A stretch of 64,000 nt of DNA. It comes from Cinclus cinclus. Taxonomy: Eukaryota > Chordata > Aves > Passeriformes > Cinclidae. The translations under genes and the position numbers were made by a program. The notes under the pieces were generated by a model. The model made no database searches, was not told where the DNA came from, and worked only from the letters and a program-made list of their open reading frames with translations. The stretch is from positions 99,031,324 to 99,095,323 of the forward strand of contig NC_085046.1 in NCBI RefSeq assembly GCF_963662255.1, written 5' to 3'. This document shows positions 11,971-25,840 of this stretch, piece after piece (positions within the stretch are counted from its first letter, which is position 1; each line of letters begins with the position of its first letter).

Positions 11971-14900
11971 CTGCTCCAGTGAGGAATACACCATGATCCA
12001 GCTGCAGACAAATGCTGTAATCTGGGAGGAAAACTCTTCTGAGTAAATCAGGAAATTGCAGCGGGTACTTCTTGGGAATTTTGCCCTTTTTGTCAAGTCT
12101 ATTCTGCCTACAGTGTTCTTGAAACAACTGCAGCTGACTCTAGGGGTTTCAGAAGCAAACCTGGGTTACAAAAATAAGATCAGCTTAAATATATTACCAG
12201 AGATGAAAAAAAATTCTAGCATATTGTAAGTTCAGTTTCCAGGCCAATTAGACACTTGACTTTGAATGGATAAAGAGGAGCAATGGGATAAAGTGTTCTT
12301 GAGCTGTTACTTGGTGGTAAGTGGGCAAAATTACTTCCCATGGTGTCTCACACTAAGAAGGAAGGGCAGCACTCTCCATTTCCCTTCCCACCTGTTTGAG
12401 GGAAATGCATGACTATGAGATGACTGGAACAATGAATTAAAATTCACTCTTTTTTTTTTTTGCCTTTGTCTTCTTGCAGTTGTGCAAGTTCTTTTATTCC
12501 CTCTATAGTGAGGCTGCAACTTGCAGTCTAAGTCACAAAGAAGGAGAAAAATCCTGCCTCATATATAACTGGCCCACAAGTTGTTCAACTGAAATAAGTA
12601 GAATCATGTGCAATGTGAAGCATCCCTCAGCATGATTCAACTAGTCTGTCTCTTCACCTCTCCATTCATTTAAAAAGCCCATTGTACTCCGGGAAATCTG
12701 TTGTTGGACTAAGAATGGGTATTTAGAGATATTTTATGTCTAATGGGATTCTACTGCTGAGAGAGTCTTTGGGAAATTCCTACCCCATGTTTACTACACT
12801 TTCATTCAATTTTAGTTTGAGAAAACAAGTCTGAGGCATAATGGATTTTTTCATTAGTTAATTTTCTTTTAAGTCCATTAAGATTAAAAAAAGCCTTAAT
12901 CAGAATAATTCAACACTACAGTAAGAATTTTAAAGAAACAATCATTCAAGGGAAGAATATCTTCAGAGTCCCAGTAATGACTACTTTTGATTTTGTCGAT
13001 TATAGGTTGTAATAGATTATATAATGGTGTATAAAAAATGAAGACCAGCATAATACCATTCATATAACTGGCAATTAATCATGTCCTTTAAAGTTCTCCC
13101 TGTTTTTCATCTTGTGTAGAAGAAAACAAAAATGTGCCACCAGAGAACATCTGTAACATGTGTCTTGCTTCTAAATACCCTGCCTGCTGCATAAGGACCC
13201 ATGATGCTTATTTATACATCTTCCAATCAACTTCTTCATCACAGTCTTTTTATCTCACCACCCCTCACTGCTCTTCCCTATGCCAAAGCCTATGACAAAA
13301 AGTCAAGGAGTTGGTAATTCCCAATGGCTGCAATCCCTGCTCTGCAGACAGACAATCTGTCAGAACAGTCTGGGTCAGGAGATCCCAAATGCATTTTATA
13401 TGGACCTCAAACAAATTTTAAGTGGATCCAGTGAAGAAGAAGATCTAAATAAATACAAATGTGCATTTTGCAAGCAATAGCAACAAAGGCATCTGTTTGA
13501 AAATAATTTTTAAGCCACTAGATTATGGGGCTACTAAAATGATATGCAGATGTCACAGATGTTAGATTTAAACAGGAATTTCTGCTCAAACCAAGTTGCA
13601 TTTTAAATAAACACTTGAAAACTTCAGAACTGCTCTAGAATCCATAGTCAAATGCTCATTTCTAAATTTAACCCAAAGAAATTTTTCCACCTCATTCAGG
13701 AATTATTCTTCCATTTATTTTTTTGCAATTATATTTAAACTAGTTTTCATCCTGATGGTTGAACAGTTGTTTGAAATGACAGCTTATCCTTTCACTTGAG
13801 GGAATTTAAAGAAGAGCATTGGCAGATATGAATTTAAGGCAATTTTTATTATTCCCTTGCATTTTACCTCCTCCAACTTTTGTAATTCCTTGCTACCTAT
13901 ATGAAATGTTTTGGAAATGAAATACACAAAAAGCCAAAGCTATAGATTTTTAGAGATGCAGGAACAACAACCAGTCTAAAATAAGACTAAATAAAGCTAT
14001 TCACGGTTGATTCAAATAAGGTTAAACAATTACAGGAAATTAAATTATTAATAAAATGGGTCATGTCACTGCTAGATATGGACAAATAAGTTTTAACATA
14101 AATATAATATTCTAATAACATTATATTAATAATAAAAGTTTTCTTAACATTATTATAATTATGAAGTTATTACAATATATTAATAATATTCTATTAATAG
14201 ATAATATTTAATATATTATTCCATAAACATTATTTTTCTCCCTGTTTGGGGTTGGGGGGAGTTAATCAATTAATTTATTCCATCTGTGTTTCTTTGTTCA
14301 AGCAGAATTTTGCACTAAGCTGATTCACAATTCAGGCTGGTCATTTGCACTGTGATTTCTGGCTCAGTCTTATTGTTAAATTTCATCCATTTCTTATGCT
14401 TTGGTCTTAAGTTAAACTCATGAAAGCTTGTATCATGAACCTTCCCATTTATAAATGTAGGAAGATTTCCTTTGGACCATGTTTATTTACCTCTTAAGAA
14501 TAGTTATCACTGTTGACCTCCTTTCTTGGGAAATAAACCTGAATATCTGCCAAATTTTAATTCAAATTATTTCAAAATTTTAAGATCAGAATGGATTAAA
14601 ACAATCCACCAGCCTGACTTTCATAATAAAGACCATAAATATGTCATCCTATGTTTTCTGCACCAAGGTGATTGGTGCATTAATTCCTCACAATTAACAA
14701 TGTAGTTTCAGTATGTTCTTCCCACTACTATATTCAGAGCTTCTCAATTTACAATTTTAATGCAATAATGGCACCAGACATGAAAAGTTACCTTTCCAAA
14801 TCTCTGTGGAAAAAAATTACTTCATTGATTGTGCCTACACAGTCCTTTAACTTGTGTTTTCTTGCTTTATTCTAGCTCCAATATGAAGCATGCACACTGT

Positions 14901-15797
14901 ACAGAGGAATGACAAAGAAATGACGGAGATTAATGACCCTTTGCAAAAACAAATTGTGTGATGAGTCATGTCATATCTTTAGGCACTTGAATTTTTCAAG
15001 CACAGAACATGAAGACAATGATGCAGCTAAGCAATTTTCTCAGAATTTGTCTACCTCTTGCACTGGGCCACAATGCAGAGATCTTTAAAGAATCTCCAGG
15101 TAAAGTGGTGCCAAGGCTGTGGGAAGCATAACACTGCTGGCACTGTCAGCAGACACCCAAAGGAGACACCAAAGTTTAGGTGGCTAAATGACCTGGGGCC
15201 CTCAAGCCAGTCCATGTGCCATATTTTCCTTTGTTCTGCTGGGATATTGGGTGTAGTAACAGGCTCCCCTGCCCCTGAGCCATCAAGTATGCAGTGCTGC
15301 AGATTTCAGGAATACAGTTTGCAGTTGTGAAGAGCAGCCTCTTCTTATGAATTTGCTTGAACTGGAGACTAAATCAAGAATGCTGCCGTAAAGCTGATGA
15401 ACAGTGGGTGCCAGTCAACTACAGATCTTTTCAGAGGAAAACTTGCAAACTGGAAAAATGCCCTCAAATTGTCTAATTGCAGATAGACTAAGGGCATTTT
15501 AGGGGATCAAGTGCCTATGTATAAGGTGAGTAATCAAAGACAGCAGCCTTAGAAAACTTAGCTTGTTTTCATTCACCACTGATTGTCTCTTTCCCATAGG
15601 ATGAATCCATTTCAAATCTAGTCTGTTTCTGCAGTGCAGAGGGATGTGCTGCTGCAGGAGGCACAAGCAGTGCTTAATACAAGCTGCTATTAAAGTCCAT
15701 GGTTACTTAAGGAACAGGTTCTCAGTTAACCCATAATACTACTAGTCTGGATCAATAGATTGGTGAAAGAGTAAAACCGAAAAAAAAAATAATAATC
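11971..15797. other. Noncoding intergenic DNA
   Basis: Only the AT-rich block is listed. A strong splice-acceptor-like pyrimidine tract ending in AG at about 12450-12479 has no supporting exon. Confidence 0.6.
14088..14235. repeat. AT-rich low-complexity block
   Basis: Nearly pure A and T with many ATTAATA and AATATT words. No tandem unit is conserved. Confidence 0.8.
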
Positions 15798-15937
15798 ACC
15801 CTGAGGTTAGTTGAGTTATTTAGTGCATGGTGCTAATAGCACCAAAGTTGTGAGTTCAAATCCCACTTACTTAAGAGCTGGACACAATGATCCTTGTGGG
15901 TCCCTTCCAACTCAGAATATTCTGTGGATCTGTGAAT
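15798..15937 (+). mobile_element. tRNA-Ile-derived SINE with CR1-like tail (TguSINE1-like)
   Basis: The first 65 or so bases resemble a tRNA-Ile gene: an A-box-like ttagttgagttatttagtgc, an anticodon region gtgctaatagcacc with AAT, and a B box gttcaaatccc. They run into gagctggacacaatgatcct, tgggtcccttccaactcaga and an attctgtggatctgtg end, which is a CR1-type 3' tail. This head-tail structure is that of TguSINE1. The tRNA part is mutated (for example the acceptor end is missing), so it is a retroposon, not a functional tRNA. Confidence 0.85.
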
Positions 15938-18900
15938 TACAGCTGCTTCATCTGCAGCACAAGCAGAACACTCATAGAGGGTAACAGAAATCTAAGCAGC
16001 AATAGCCCTAATGCCCCCAACAAACTGGGAATAAAATATGCTTAGTAAAGAAGTACGAAAGATTTTAAAGTGAATCCTACCCTATATAAGAAGAATTATT
16101 TCTGTAGAATAAAAGTCGCTTTCATTGATTTTATAAATAACTCATGTTGTAGCAAAGTATTAGCTTAAAACTGTGGATGTCATTAACAAATCTGGTCTAA
16201 TTTCCATCTCTTTTCCATTTCAAAGGTAAGAAACAGTATTTCATATTCTAACTCGCCTTTTTACAGAGAATTTTCAAGTTCTCCCAGGAAATAACAGAGA
16301 GAATTTGACACAAGTTTCTGTCTTTGCCTTGTTTGTGGTTTTGCCAAAGCATTTCCACCACAAACAATGTTTCAAGACTACCACCATTCTTTTAAAGTCC
16401 TTGGAATACAGTCTGAGCATGCCTCCTTCTGGAACTACTCAGGCCCACACTACAGGCCAAAACTAAAAGAAGACAGATGTAAATGTTCAAATTACAGTAT
16501 CTGATAGGAATTATTAGTTTTAAGAATCAGTAGTTTGTCAAGTTGAACTATGTTGGTTACTTCAGGCTAGAGGCACTTTGTTATCTGGGTGCTATCCTGT
16601 CTCTGCCTTACAAAGCTTCTGTGTCTGACATGTATTTTAAATGAAAGAAGGTATTATGTTGAAAGTACATTTAAAATGAAACCTCCATAGGAAAATGCAG
16701 AAACCCCTCAAGTACAACTTTCAAGGTGCACTTCCCCTGTGGCCTGGCTCATCATAAAAGGAATGAATGCCAGTCTAACAAAACCTGACCTTACCTCACA
16801 GCTGAGACAATTGTTAACAGTAGCAATGAATATGACACTCTAAAGTAATTAACAAAGAAAATGGGTTGTATTTGTTTTGTTTTTTTCTTTTTCAAAGAAC
16901 TGTCCTGCTCAGTACAAGAATTTCAGAGGACTAAGGATGCATTTAAGAGGGATTATGTGTGTGCAAAATCCTCTCAGTTCAAAAAAGCCTCCAGATACTT
17001 TCACCTTCTGAATATCACAGTGTTCTACTTCCTATCCTTAACCTATGTTTTAGCAATGTATTTATTTGTTTATTCAAACAGCAGTGATCATAGCTGCTGC
17101 TTCAGAGTTTTTCACATTGCAAGGACATTTTAAGTCTGTTGCAAAGATATCATTCACAGGCAACGAGCCATAGCTGAGAAACTAGAAGAAGAAGAAAAAA
17201 AGAGAAATGTTATTTAACCACAAAAGTATGAAATCAGTATTTTAAAGCTCTACTTTCAAAAATACCTTATCTTTACCTCTATGCCTGCACCTTCAGGACA
17301 ATGCTATGCTTCTGCAAGCAATATTTCAGCCATTGTTTGAGATTTCATTCATTAGTGTTTGAAAAATACTTTTAGACTCTCAGAAGGGAGATGCTACAGT
17401 ATTCTAAATGTCTGCCTTATTAGCTCTGGTCAGAAGTTATTTTACCCAGTCAAGCTGAAAGATCAAAAATATAATTGAAAAACAAACTTCAGAACAAAAC
17501 ACAACAAAAATAAAATTGAAGATGGTTAAATACCTTCCTATTTATTTATGGAGAAAGCTAAGTATATCTCTTCCAGAATGCATGACTGCCAGGGCCATGT
17601 GGACACCCCCATCCAGGGCTGGACTGTAGATAGGGGCACCTGCTGCAGGCAGTGGTTCTAGGACAAGGTCTCGTAGCAGCCTCCTCAGGGTCTCTTCTTT
17701 TTCAGCTCTGCTAGTTTACCATAGATTTCCTTCATTACTCTTAGCCCTATTCATGTCATTAGATGCTTTTGTTTTTACCCAGCACCAAAAGCACTGGCCA
17801 TTATTAATTCAGCAACGTTTTAAAGTATCTGTAGTGCCAGGTGCCCAACCACCCTGTCTCTTCACTTTGGATCTTCCCTGAGAATTAAACCTTTCATTAT
17901 TCAGCACAGTTATTTATTACCCTCTTTAAAAATTCAGTGCCGTCTTCTAACTGACATTTTCAACAAAAGGTCATCTGAAATACACACAGTGTTCCTCGTA
18001 TTGCCTGCCTTCCCCTCTAAAGGTCCACCAGAGATAATGTTGTGTTTGTCATCTATTTACTCATTACATTGTGCAACAGGCCTTTGATCCCCCGCTTGTC
18101 TGTATGCCAGGGCTGTCTTCCGTGAGGTAGCTCTAGGGTGGCTTTCCTCTTTTCCATTCCCTTTCAATTAAGCTGGACATATTTTCAATATCCCCCACTC
18201 TAAATATGAGTATACAGTGTATTGCTTAAAATGCCATGGCTAAGTTCAGTTACTAATTGCACATGACTGGAGCACCAGGCAAAATCCAGGAGCTGCATAA
18301 GGAGCTGGGAGTGAAAATTATTCTGTCAATTATACCTAAAATCCTTACACCTTCCAGTTTTGTGTAAGCTGGGCTCCTCTGCTTTGGACAGCAGGAACAC
18401 CAAGAACCCACAGATTGTAGATACCATCTTAAAAATTACTTCAGTCAAAATTAGTACAAAATATGTTTTTCCTCTTGTTTCACCAGTGGGACTGTTCAAC
18501 TTTACAGAATGTAACTAAACAATCAGACACAACAAATACCATCTTTTTCTTCACAAGGCTTTCCTTCAAAACTCCACCTCCAGATATAGAGGTGACCACA
18601 CCAATGTCCCTTTTCAGTGCAAAACCATAAATATTTAGCAGTTTCACTCTGAGCTGAAAAACCTGGATTTAATTCAAGGATTTACCTCCTACACTTATGC
18701 ACTTTTTGAAGGGACATGAACTGTCATTGGAACTGCATTGAAATTCAAGTGATTAATCTCTTTTCTTTGCTATTTGACAGGAGGACTACTCAAGCACCTG
18801 CTTTTCAAACCATGAGTACAAAGCAGAGCACTTTAGACCAAGAGAAGCCAAAGGTTTAACTTCTCTTTTCCAGCCATATGATGTGACTTTGCAGAGGCCC

Positions 18901-21629
18901 CCTGTCACAGCCCTGGATCCTGGGGGCCCACCAAGATGGATTCTTGGCCTGAGGAACTTAAGAAATAAATTTCTTTCTTGACACACTGATTTTCCACTAA
19001 TGCCTAATTTTTGTTTTGTTTGTTTTACTTTCTGAAGGAGAAGGAATTTGAGATGCACCATATCCTGAATCCTTATTATATGGCTTTGCAGGGAGAAGAT
19101 ATCTTACAAGACACTTCAGTGGAATGGGATTCAGTCACGCCTGATGAAGGTCTTGCATATAGACTTTCAGCCAAGTTTCCAGCAACTCTGCTGCTCTTAA
19201 ACTGAATTTGGCATAAGTATGTGCACCAGGATGCTTTTTAACACAGCCTAATCCTCACAGTAGGAAAAAAGTTATTCATCTTTTGTAAGAGTCAGGTGTG
19301 AACTTAACAGACTTAAAATTCTTGCTTGCCCAAGCTCCACCTCTTATCTACTGCTCTGTGAGCAGAGAGAAGGAATATCCTCTCCTTTTAGCCAGGACTC
19401 CTTATGTTCTCTGGGAAAAGCTTTTGTGAAAGAGCTGCTTTTAGTTTCAGTGAAGTATCTCTGAGCTTAGATCAATGTTGGCACTACTAATCATGATGTC
19501 ACTATATATTTAAAATAAGGTTAAAGTAGAGGAATCTTTCCTATTACTGTTTGAATGGAAGGATATCCAGGACAGATTCCTCTGACTTTAAAGTGCACAA
19601 GGATCCTCTGAAGCAGAAATAATAGTAAGGTCTATGTAAAGCTATCCCAGCACTATGAACTGTGGGGATATAGAATTTCAGGAACTTACATTCTGACTCA
19701 AAAACCATGCAAAGCTTTACAGAAAGAAGTTCAGAGCAAAGAAAATGTATAATACAAAGACAGTAGTTACTCCTAGGGTCATGTTTTCAGGGTAGATGAA
19801 GTAGGCACAATATTTCTGTGAAAAATAACAGTGAAAAAACTAATTCATGGACAACTTTACTTATTGCCTGCCAAAAGCAATTGTGTCCTGTTAAAAACTG
19901 GCAAACTAAAGAGAAAAATTAATCCCATTTTCTTTGTGGGTTTTTGTTGTGTCACTGTTAATTAAGGCATTTATGCAATAGAGCACCAGAAAAGTTCATT
20001 TGATGCCTTTGCAAATCATCTGGAGCCAGCATACAAAGCTGGTCATTCCATTTTCTCATCGTGCTTTAATCAGGTGTAAAACCAGCCTAATTGAAAGGAG
20101 GGGAGTGATGAATCACCATCTGGAGGTAGCTGTGCAAATTACATGCTTACCACCCTTCTCAAGGAAATCATGAGCTTCCAGGAGAAGTTTGTGTCTCAAC
20201 TTGGGATCCTGATCCTCAGCCATGCAGAGCATGGCTGGGACACAAGGCCCCTCCAGCCTCTGTGGTCAGGCTCCCATCCCATCAGAGGTAAGGAAATGAA
20301 AGCTGTTTCCAGCAGATGAGTTCTGCCACAGAGGTAGTACAGCCAAGGCATATACTTGTTCCTGCAAAAGAAACACCCCTAAGCAATGTATTTTTGGCAT
20401 AAGCTTTTCATGTCCTTACCATCCAAAATAAAGCTTATTTTGAGAACAGAGAACATTTCTTCCTATGAGCATTTTAGAGATCTTGAAATGCTTCAAATGA
20501 TAGAGTCTGTTGTACTAAATGGAAGTATATTGTTACATACTGCATAGACAACAAAAGAGGCAGCAGCATCTGGCACTGTGGAAAGGTAGTTTTCATCTAG
20601 ATCTGGATTATCACTTGGTTATCTGGTCCCCTCTGAGCCAAAAACAATATAATAGGTCTAGGAAAACAACATAATGACAACAAGGTATGAAGATACCAGT
20701 AGAGATTAAATGGGCCAGGATTCTTATCTGGCAAAGAGAAAATTTATAGAAGAATATAAGGGAGTAGGATAATGAATGTCCCAAGGGAAATGAATGTTAT
20801 TTCTTTTCTTTAGTTATTTCTTTTCTTTACAACATGGTGACTAATTACTTTTCTTTGCAACATAAGGACTTTAGGGCATTGAAGAAAGCTTACAAGTAGA
20901 GGGTTTATAAGAGAAAAAAAAAAATCATTTTTCCATTCAACATATCAAACTCATGAAACATGATGTTACAGGTTAAAATAAAGATATACACAAGTGATTA
21001 GGTAAATTTATGTAAGACACATTCATTTAGAGCTATTGGTCACAAATCTGTAAATATAACCTACTGCCCAAGACCCTAAACCATGGCTTGCTGGGAGCTC
21101 TGCTGGTATTCCAGAGGATTACTAGACACAAGTCCAGACTTTACATAATGTCCCTAAAGGGCTGCCCTTTGTTTTGATGAAAACCCTTTGCTCCTTGCTC
21201 AGCACAGCCAGTCATGCATTCTTAGGGAGTTTTTAGGCATGCTGCTCAAAAAGAAACTGTTGTGGGAATAATGCTTAGGGACCATAAGAATTTAACAAAT
21301 TTACTAGACCTTTGGTTTAGCTGGTGCTAGGGGAACTCTGTTCTGTCATACTGATCTGCTATATTTTTCAAAACCTCAAGATGCAAAAAGTACTTGAGGT
21401 TTTTTTCTTTAGATTCTTTTACTCCAGATTTTGACTGTTGCTAGTTTGTTCACAGGTAGAGGAAATACATGAGAAACACTGGATTGGAAAGCAGCGTAAC
21501 AAATAACAGAAAGGTTAGAGAAGAAGAAACTATATATTCTCACATACATTTCATCTGTTGATGTCATCTGTGATTATACTTTATATTTGAGAGTAAGAAC
21601 TGATGCAGACATGTATGTAAAAGTGTAGA

Positions 21630-21672
<43 letters not shown>

Positions 21673-24159
21673 CTCAGACTCTTCTGTAATGTGTGAAGAA
21701 CAGATGGATCCAAGATACCCACAGCTTAGGTTGAAACACAGGATAATATTAGAAAAGGAGGGAGAACATCTCACTTGGACATAAACCAGCAGAGAGTCTT
21801 ATGCAGCTCCACCACAGCCTGCATATCTTTCTGTCCTTCATGTGAGGATCCCTACTTTCACATCCATGTTCCCAAATCCTCTTCACCCATCCTCCCTAAC
21901 AGGAAGGGCACTGTACATGAAAACCACCAGAAAAACAACTCAGCTGAAGACTGGGACCATTCTTTGCAAATCCTGAACACATCAGTGGTCACCATGAACT
22001 GGTCTTCTGTGCAAGAAGCTGATGAGCAGCAGAAAAAGCATTTACTGAAAAACAGGCAGGAGAATCTGCAACAAGACTTTGGAGCAAAACAGAGTCCTTG
22101 AAGATTTCAAAGAGCATAATATGTGAGGGAGTTGTTTTCTCAAAGGTTTTAAACCTTTTTCGCCTTCTTAAAATTTGTGTGTGCAGGAAATTACTGTTGT
22201 TTCTGCACTTGTTTCATTCAGGATTCACAAAAAATTTAACTACATTCTCCAGAGAGACATTCTGAGAAGGTTTTCTGAAGGGATAAGCCAAAGCAGTGGG
22301 AATGAATGCGCAACCCACTCTCAAAAGGGTTCCACACTATATTAGTGGACTGCTGGACACTGGTTGCACAAAGAGTGCAGACTGTAGATTGTAGATCTGA
22401 AAACAATCATCTCTCCCAGCCCAGACTCAGTGGCACTGGTACTCAGTAATTAGAGCTTTTTGTGGCAGATTTGTGCCCATTAGGGAAGCAGGATCATGAA
22501 ACCCTGGACCACAAGCGACTTCTTTGCTCTATCCAGTTATTACTATTTTGTGTTACAGGTGATGCCAAGGCTTTTTGGGAAACCAGAATTTCCTAGAATC
22601 TTATCATGGCCATGGAATGGAGAAAGGATTCAGATTTTTTCTTTTAATATTCTGTCTGATACTAATCTTCTTAAAATGAAGATCACTTTATGGAAGTTAT
22701 CCCACCTGCAACAGGAGGGATATCAGAATACTTGCTTATTAAGAACTTTTAAATTTTGACACACAAGTTAGAAGCAGTGAAGTGTTCTGTCATCAAAGAA
22801 ACAGTGGGCAGTATAGAGTAGTTTTGGCACTTTGGGGCAGAAACATTTGTTTACTTGATTAGTTGATTAGAGCTTTTTTTTTCCAGTGACTAAAGTTAAA
22901 CCATAAATGACTGGCTAGATAAGCAAGAGTAGTGTCATTAGCTGTAGTGACATGGTGCAACAAGTCTAGGAACTAATTTTTCATGACTGTCCTGTGACAG
23001 CATATTTCTTGCTTACACAATGCTGGCTTGTCTCAGTCTATCCCAACACTTAGTGTTTTCCAGGCTCTGACAGAAGTGAAAGCACACTAAATATTCCTTT
23101 TATTCTATGGCTAAACTGGAGAAAGAAACATATTAAAGCTTGTCATGATCTCCCAGAGGTATGTATTTAAAGAGTTTAAACAGCCTGTTTTACAGAGAAT
23201 GTTCTAGCCTGTTTTGAAAATGCTTTTGTTTCACTTTTAAGTTTTTTCAACTCCCCACCTGTAAAGCTTATAATGAAGATGTGACACTGACACTCAGGAA
23301 AACACAGATATGAATGTAATACACTGTATTAGTCTGTAACTCTCATTCAGAATGTTTTGTAAGAAGGCATCTGTTGAAATGAGATGTGAAAGTCTGTAAT
23401 GCAATATTCTCTCTGTGAATAAGGTAGCAGAAATGTTACAATGAATAACCAGAAATATGGGGGTTTACAGCAATCCAGTTTAATAGTTTCTTCATATATC
23501 TGTATTTATACATCAGACTTCAAACAAAACAAAAGAGTAATATACGATTCAAGAAAATATTTAAAGCTGTTACAGTTTTGGTTTCCCCTTAGTTGATTTA
23601 CAGTTACGTACAAAATTTTCTTATTTGCAATACCCAGTGAAGATTTAACGATTTATTTACATAACCTGGTGCCTTTCACTATGCATTGGAACAGTCTCCT
23701 TTTGTCATTTACATTCATAGTTGCAAGAGCCAACATTTAAAGTATATTTATGGATAGGATTAAGAGATGGACTGAAACAAGGCAAGATTCTCACTACTGA
23801 CCACCAACATTCTCTGAAATCCCATTTTCAGATACAGCTGAAGGAAGATGCCAGCCCCTAGTGCATTGATATAATCAGTATATCAGTCAACATAAAAAGG
23901 TATCTCCAGTGAGAATAACATTCCCACTCATGTCAGAGGGAGATATATGTGAGCTGAGGGAAGAGTAAATTTTAAGCAGACAAAATGTATAACTGGTGCT
24001 AAACATGCACCTTATTTCTCCTGTCAGAGACCTCCTGAGTAAATGAAGACATAAAGTAGGCTATAAGTGTGTGGAGGGGCATACTTTCTACTTTTTCTTA
24101 ACAAGAGATAAAATTAGGAGGGAAAAAAATATAATTTTGTCATAATATTCAAACTGTGT
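15938..24159. other. Noncoding intergenic DNA
   Basis: No gene is seen. The part at 19940-20110 has densely placed homeodomain-type TAATTA and octamer-like words and reads like conserved regulatory DNA, but this is an impression only. Confidence 0.55.
21629..21671. repeat. (AC)n microsatellite
   Basis: Dinucleotide AC repeats, slightly interrupted by T. Confidence 0.97.
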
Positions 24160-24390
24160 CATAGAATCACTGAATAATTTGGGTACCCTGCTTCTAGTGA
24201 TTCAAAGCAAGGCCAACGTCAAAGCTAGAGTCAACTTTCAGTGTAGTGCAGATTTTTCAGGACCATGTCCAGTCAAGCTCTAAATATCTCTAAGATGGAT
24301 TTTGCACAACCATTGAGCAGCTGTTTACATGTTTGACCATCCTTATGGCAAAAAAATTTCCTAAAACCAATAAGGGCTTTCACCTTGAAA
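24160..24390 (-). mobile_element. CR1 LINE 3' end, antisense
   Basis: The plus strand shows the reverse complement of a CR1 tail: atagaatcactgaataattt, gtccagtcaagctctaaata, gtttgaccatccttatggca. It is a short, diverged, 5'-truncated copy about 1.5 kb beyond the MC5R stop. Confidence 0.8.
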
Positions 24391-25840
24391 ATAGAACCTA
24401 ACACTCATGGAATAAATCATAAACCTTTGATTGATAGAAAAAAGTTTTAGAGCATGTATAAACCCAGAAAAACAAACATTATTCTTCCAAATTTCAGAAG
24501 GAAGAGTTAGTTTTTTCAAGATATATTCAGATATCTAGTCAGTAGTTGGCCACCACTTGAAATCTTTTAATAGCTTAAATAACAGCACAAGACATGCACC
24601 ATTCAGGGTCATCAAGAAATACCACAGTTGCACTTCCTCCCTCTTTTGTAAGCCCAGTATTTTGCACATCACGCAGCTGTTGCAGAACAGTAGGTTTATG
24701 AAAGCATGACTAGATGCAAACTACTCACACAAAAGGCATCCAGCTTAGAATCCTCTCAGTTAGAAGGAAAACTGTTTGTTTGGGGAGCAAAAGTCAGGGC
24801 TCTGTTGCAGCTACATGTGCCTGATGTTTTGAAATCCTTTTTTTGCCATTGCCTGACATGCCTTTTGATTATCAAACTTGTTTTGTCTCTCCCAACTTGA
24901 AAGATGCAACCTACAGTAACACAAGCTCTTCACAGCCAAAAGGCTCTTCTAATATCTATACAAAGGCAGACACTCACTCAACCTTTCCATCTCCACAAAA
25001 CTCTACATGGGTATCTACAGGCTTTTTTCCCTTTGCTTCCCTAGCCCTGGCAAATAAAGAAAACAGACAAAGTAGAATCAGCTCAGTCTTCATATTCAGC
25101 CTTAAAATCCACCTTTGGTACATCTTGCTTCACAGTGGTTTGAACACATATAGTCATGCATAACAAAGTGCTGTATCCAGCCTGGAAATTCTCATGGTAA
25201 CATTGGTTTCTTATACAATATGTATTTTACGACAGTAACAGTCATGACTGGAATACAACACTGCTGATATGTGCATGTATCTTGATCATAACTGCTGACC
25301 AAGCTAAGTGAAGCTTGATAATTGGAGCTACTTGTCTGATTTTATGTCTTCACAAGGAAATAGCAAATAACCTCCTTGTTAATTCTAGACATCAAAATAA
25401 GCCATGCTTGTTTGTATCTGGAGAGAGAATATTTTTCCTTTTTCGTTATCTAGAGAGACAAATAACACCAAAAGAAACGCACATTGAGAGGCTGGTGGTT
25501 TCATTCACATGGCAGAACTCACTCATTGCATTTAGCAGAAATAAAAATAAGGTTTTCCCTGTATAATTCTCTTATAAATTCCAATCTTCCATCAGGTCAA
25601 TGAGATTCAAAATATTCTTTATCCCCATAATACAGATGCACTGAGTAGCTCCAACCACCAGCACACAAGAGGCATATGTAGGGAAAGAAATGTAAAATCA
25701 CATGTTAAGAAAGGGATTCTGCTTGCTGCAGGAATCATGACAGCTGAATGGAGAAGACGTTCCATAGGCATTTCACCAGAATTACAGGATGCAGGAAGAT
25801 GTTGCCTTTCCATTATCTTCCCTGGTTTGGTGTTGTTACC
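24391..25840 (-). other. MC5R downstream region and probable 3' UTR
   Basis: The MC5R transcript must end here on the minus strand. I do not see a clear AATAAA near the stop, so the poly(A) site is undetermined. Small plus-strand frames have no features. Confidence 0.45.

Noticed and set aside
11596..12011. 86- and 117-residue frames on opposite strands
   Set aside because: They cross a CR1 3' UTR, a noncoding repeat.
12450..12480. Strong pyrimidine tract plus AG resembling a splice acceptor
   Set aside because: No conserved coding sequence or donor follows within a sensible distance.
15798..15870. tRNA-Ile gene
   Set aside because: The cloverleaf is incomplete, the acceptor stem is lost and the sequence runs straight into a CR1-like tail, so it is a SINE head.
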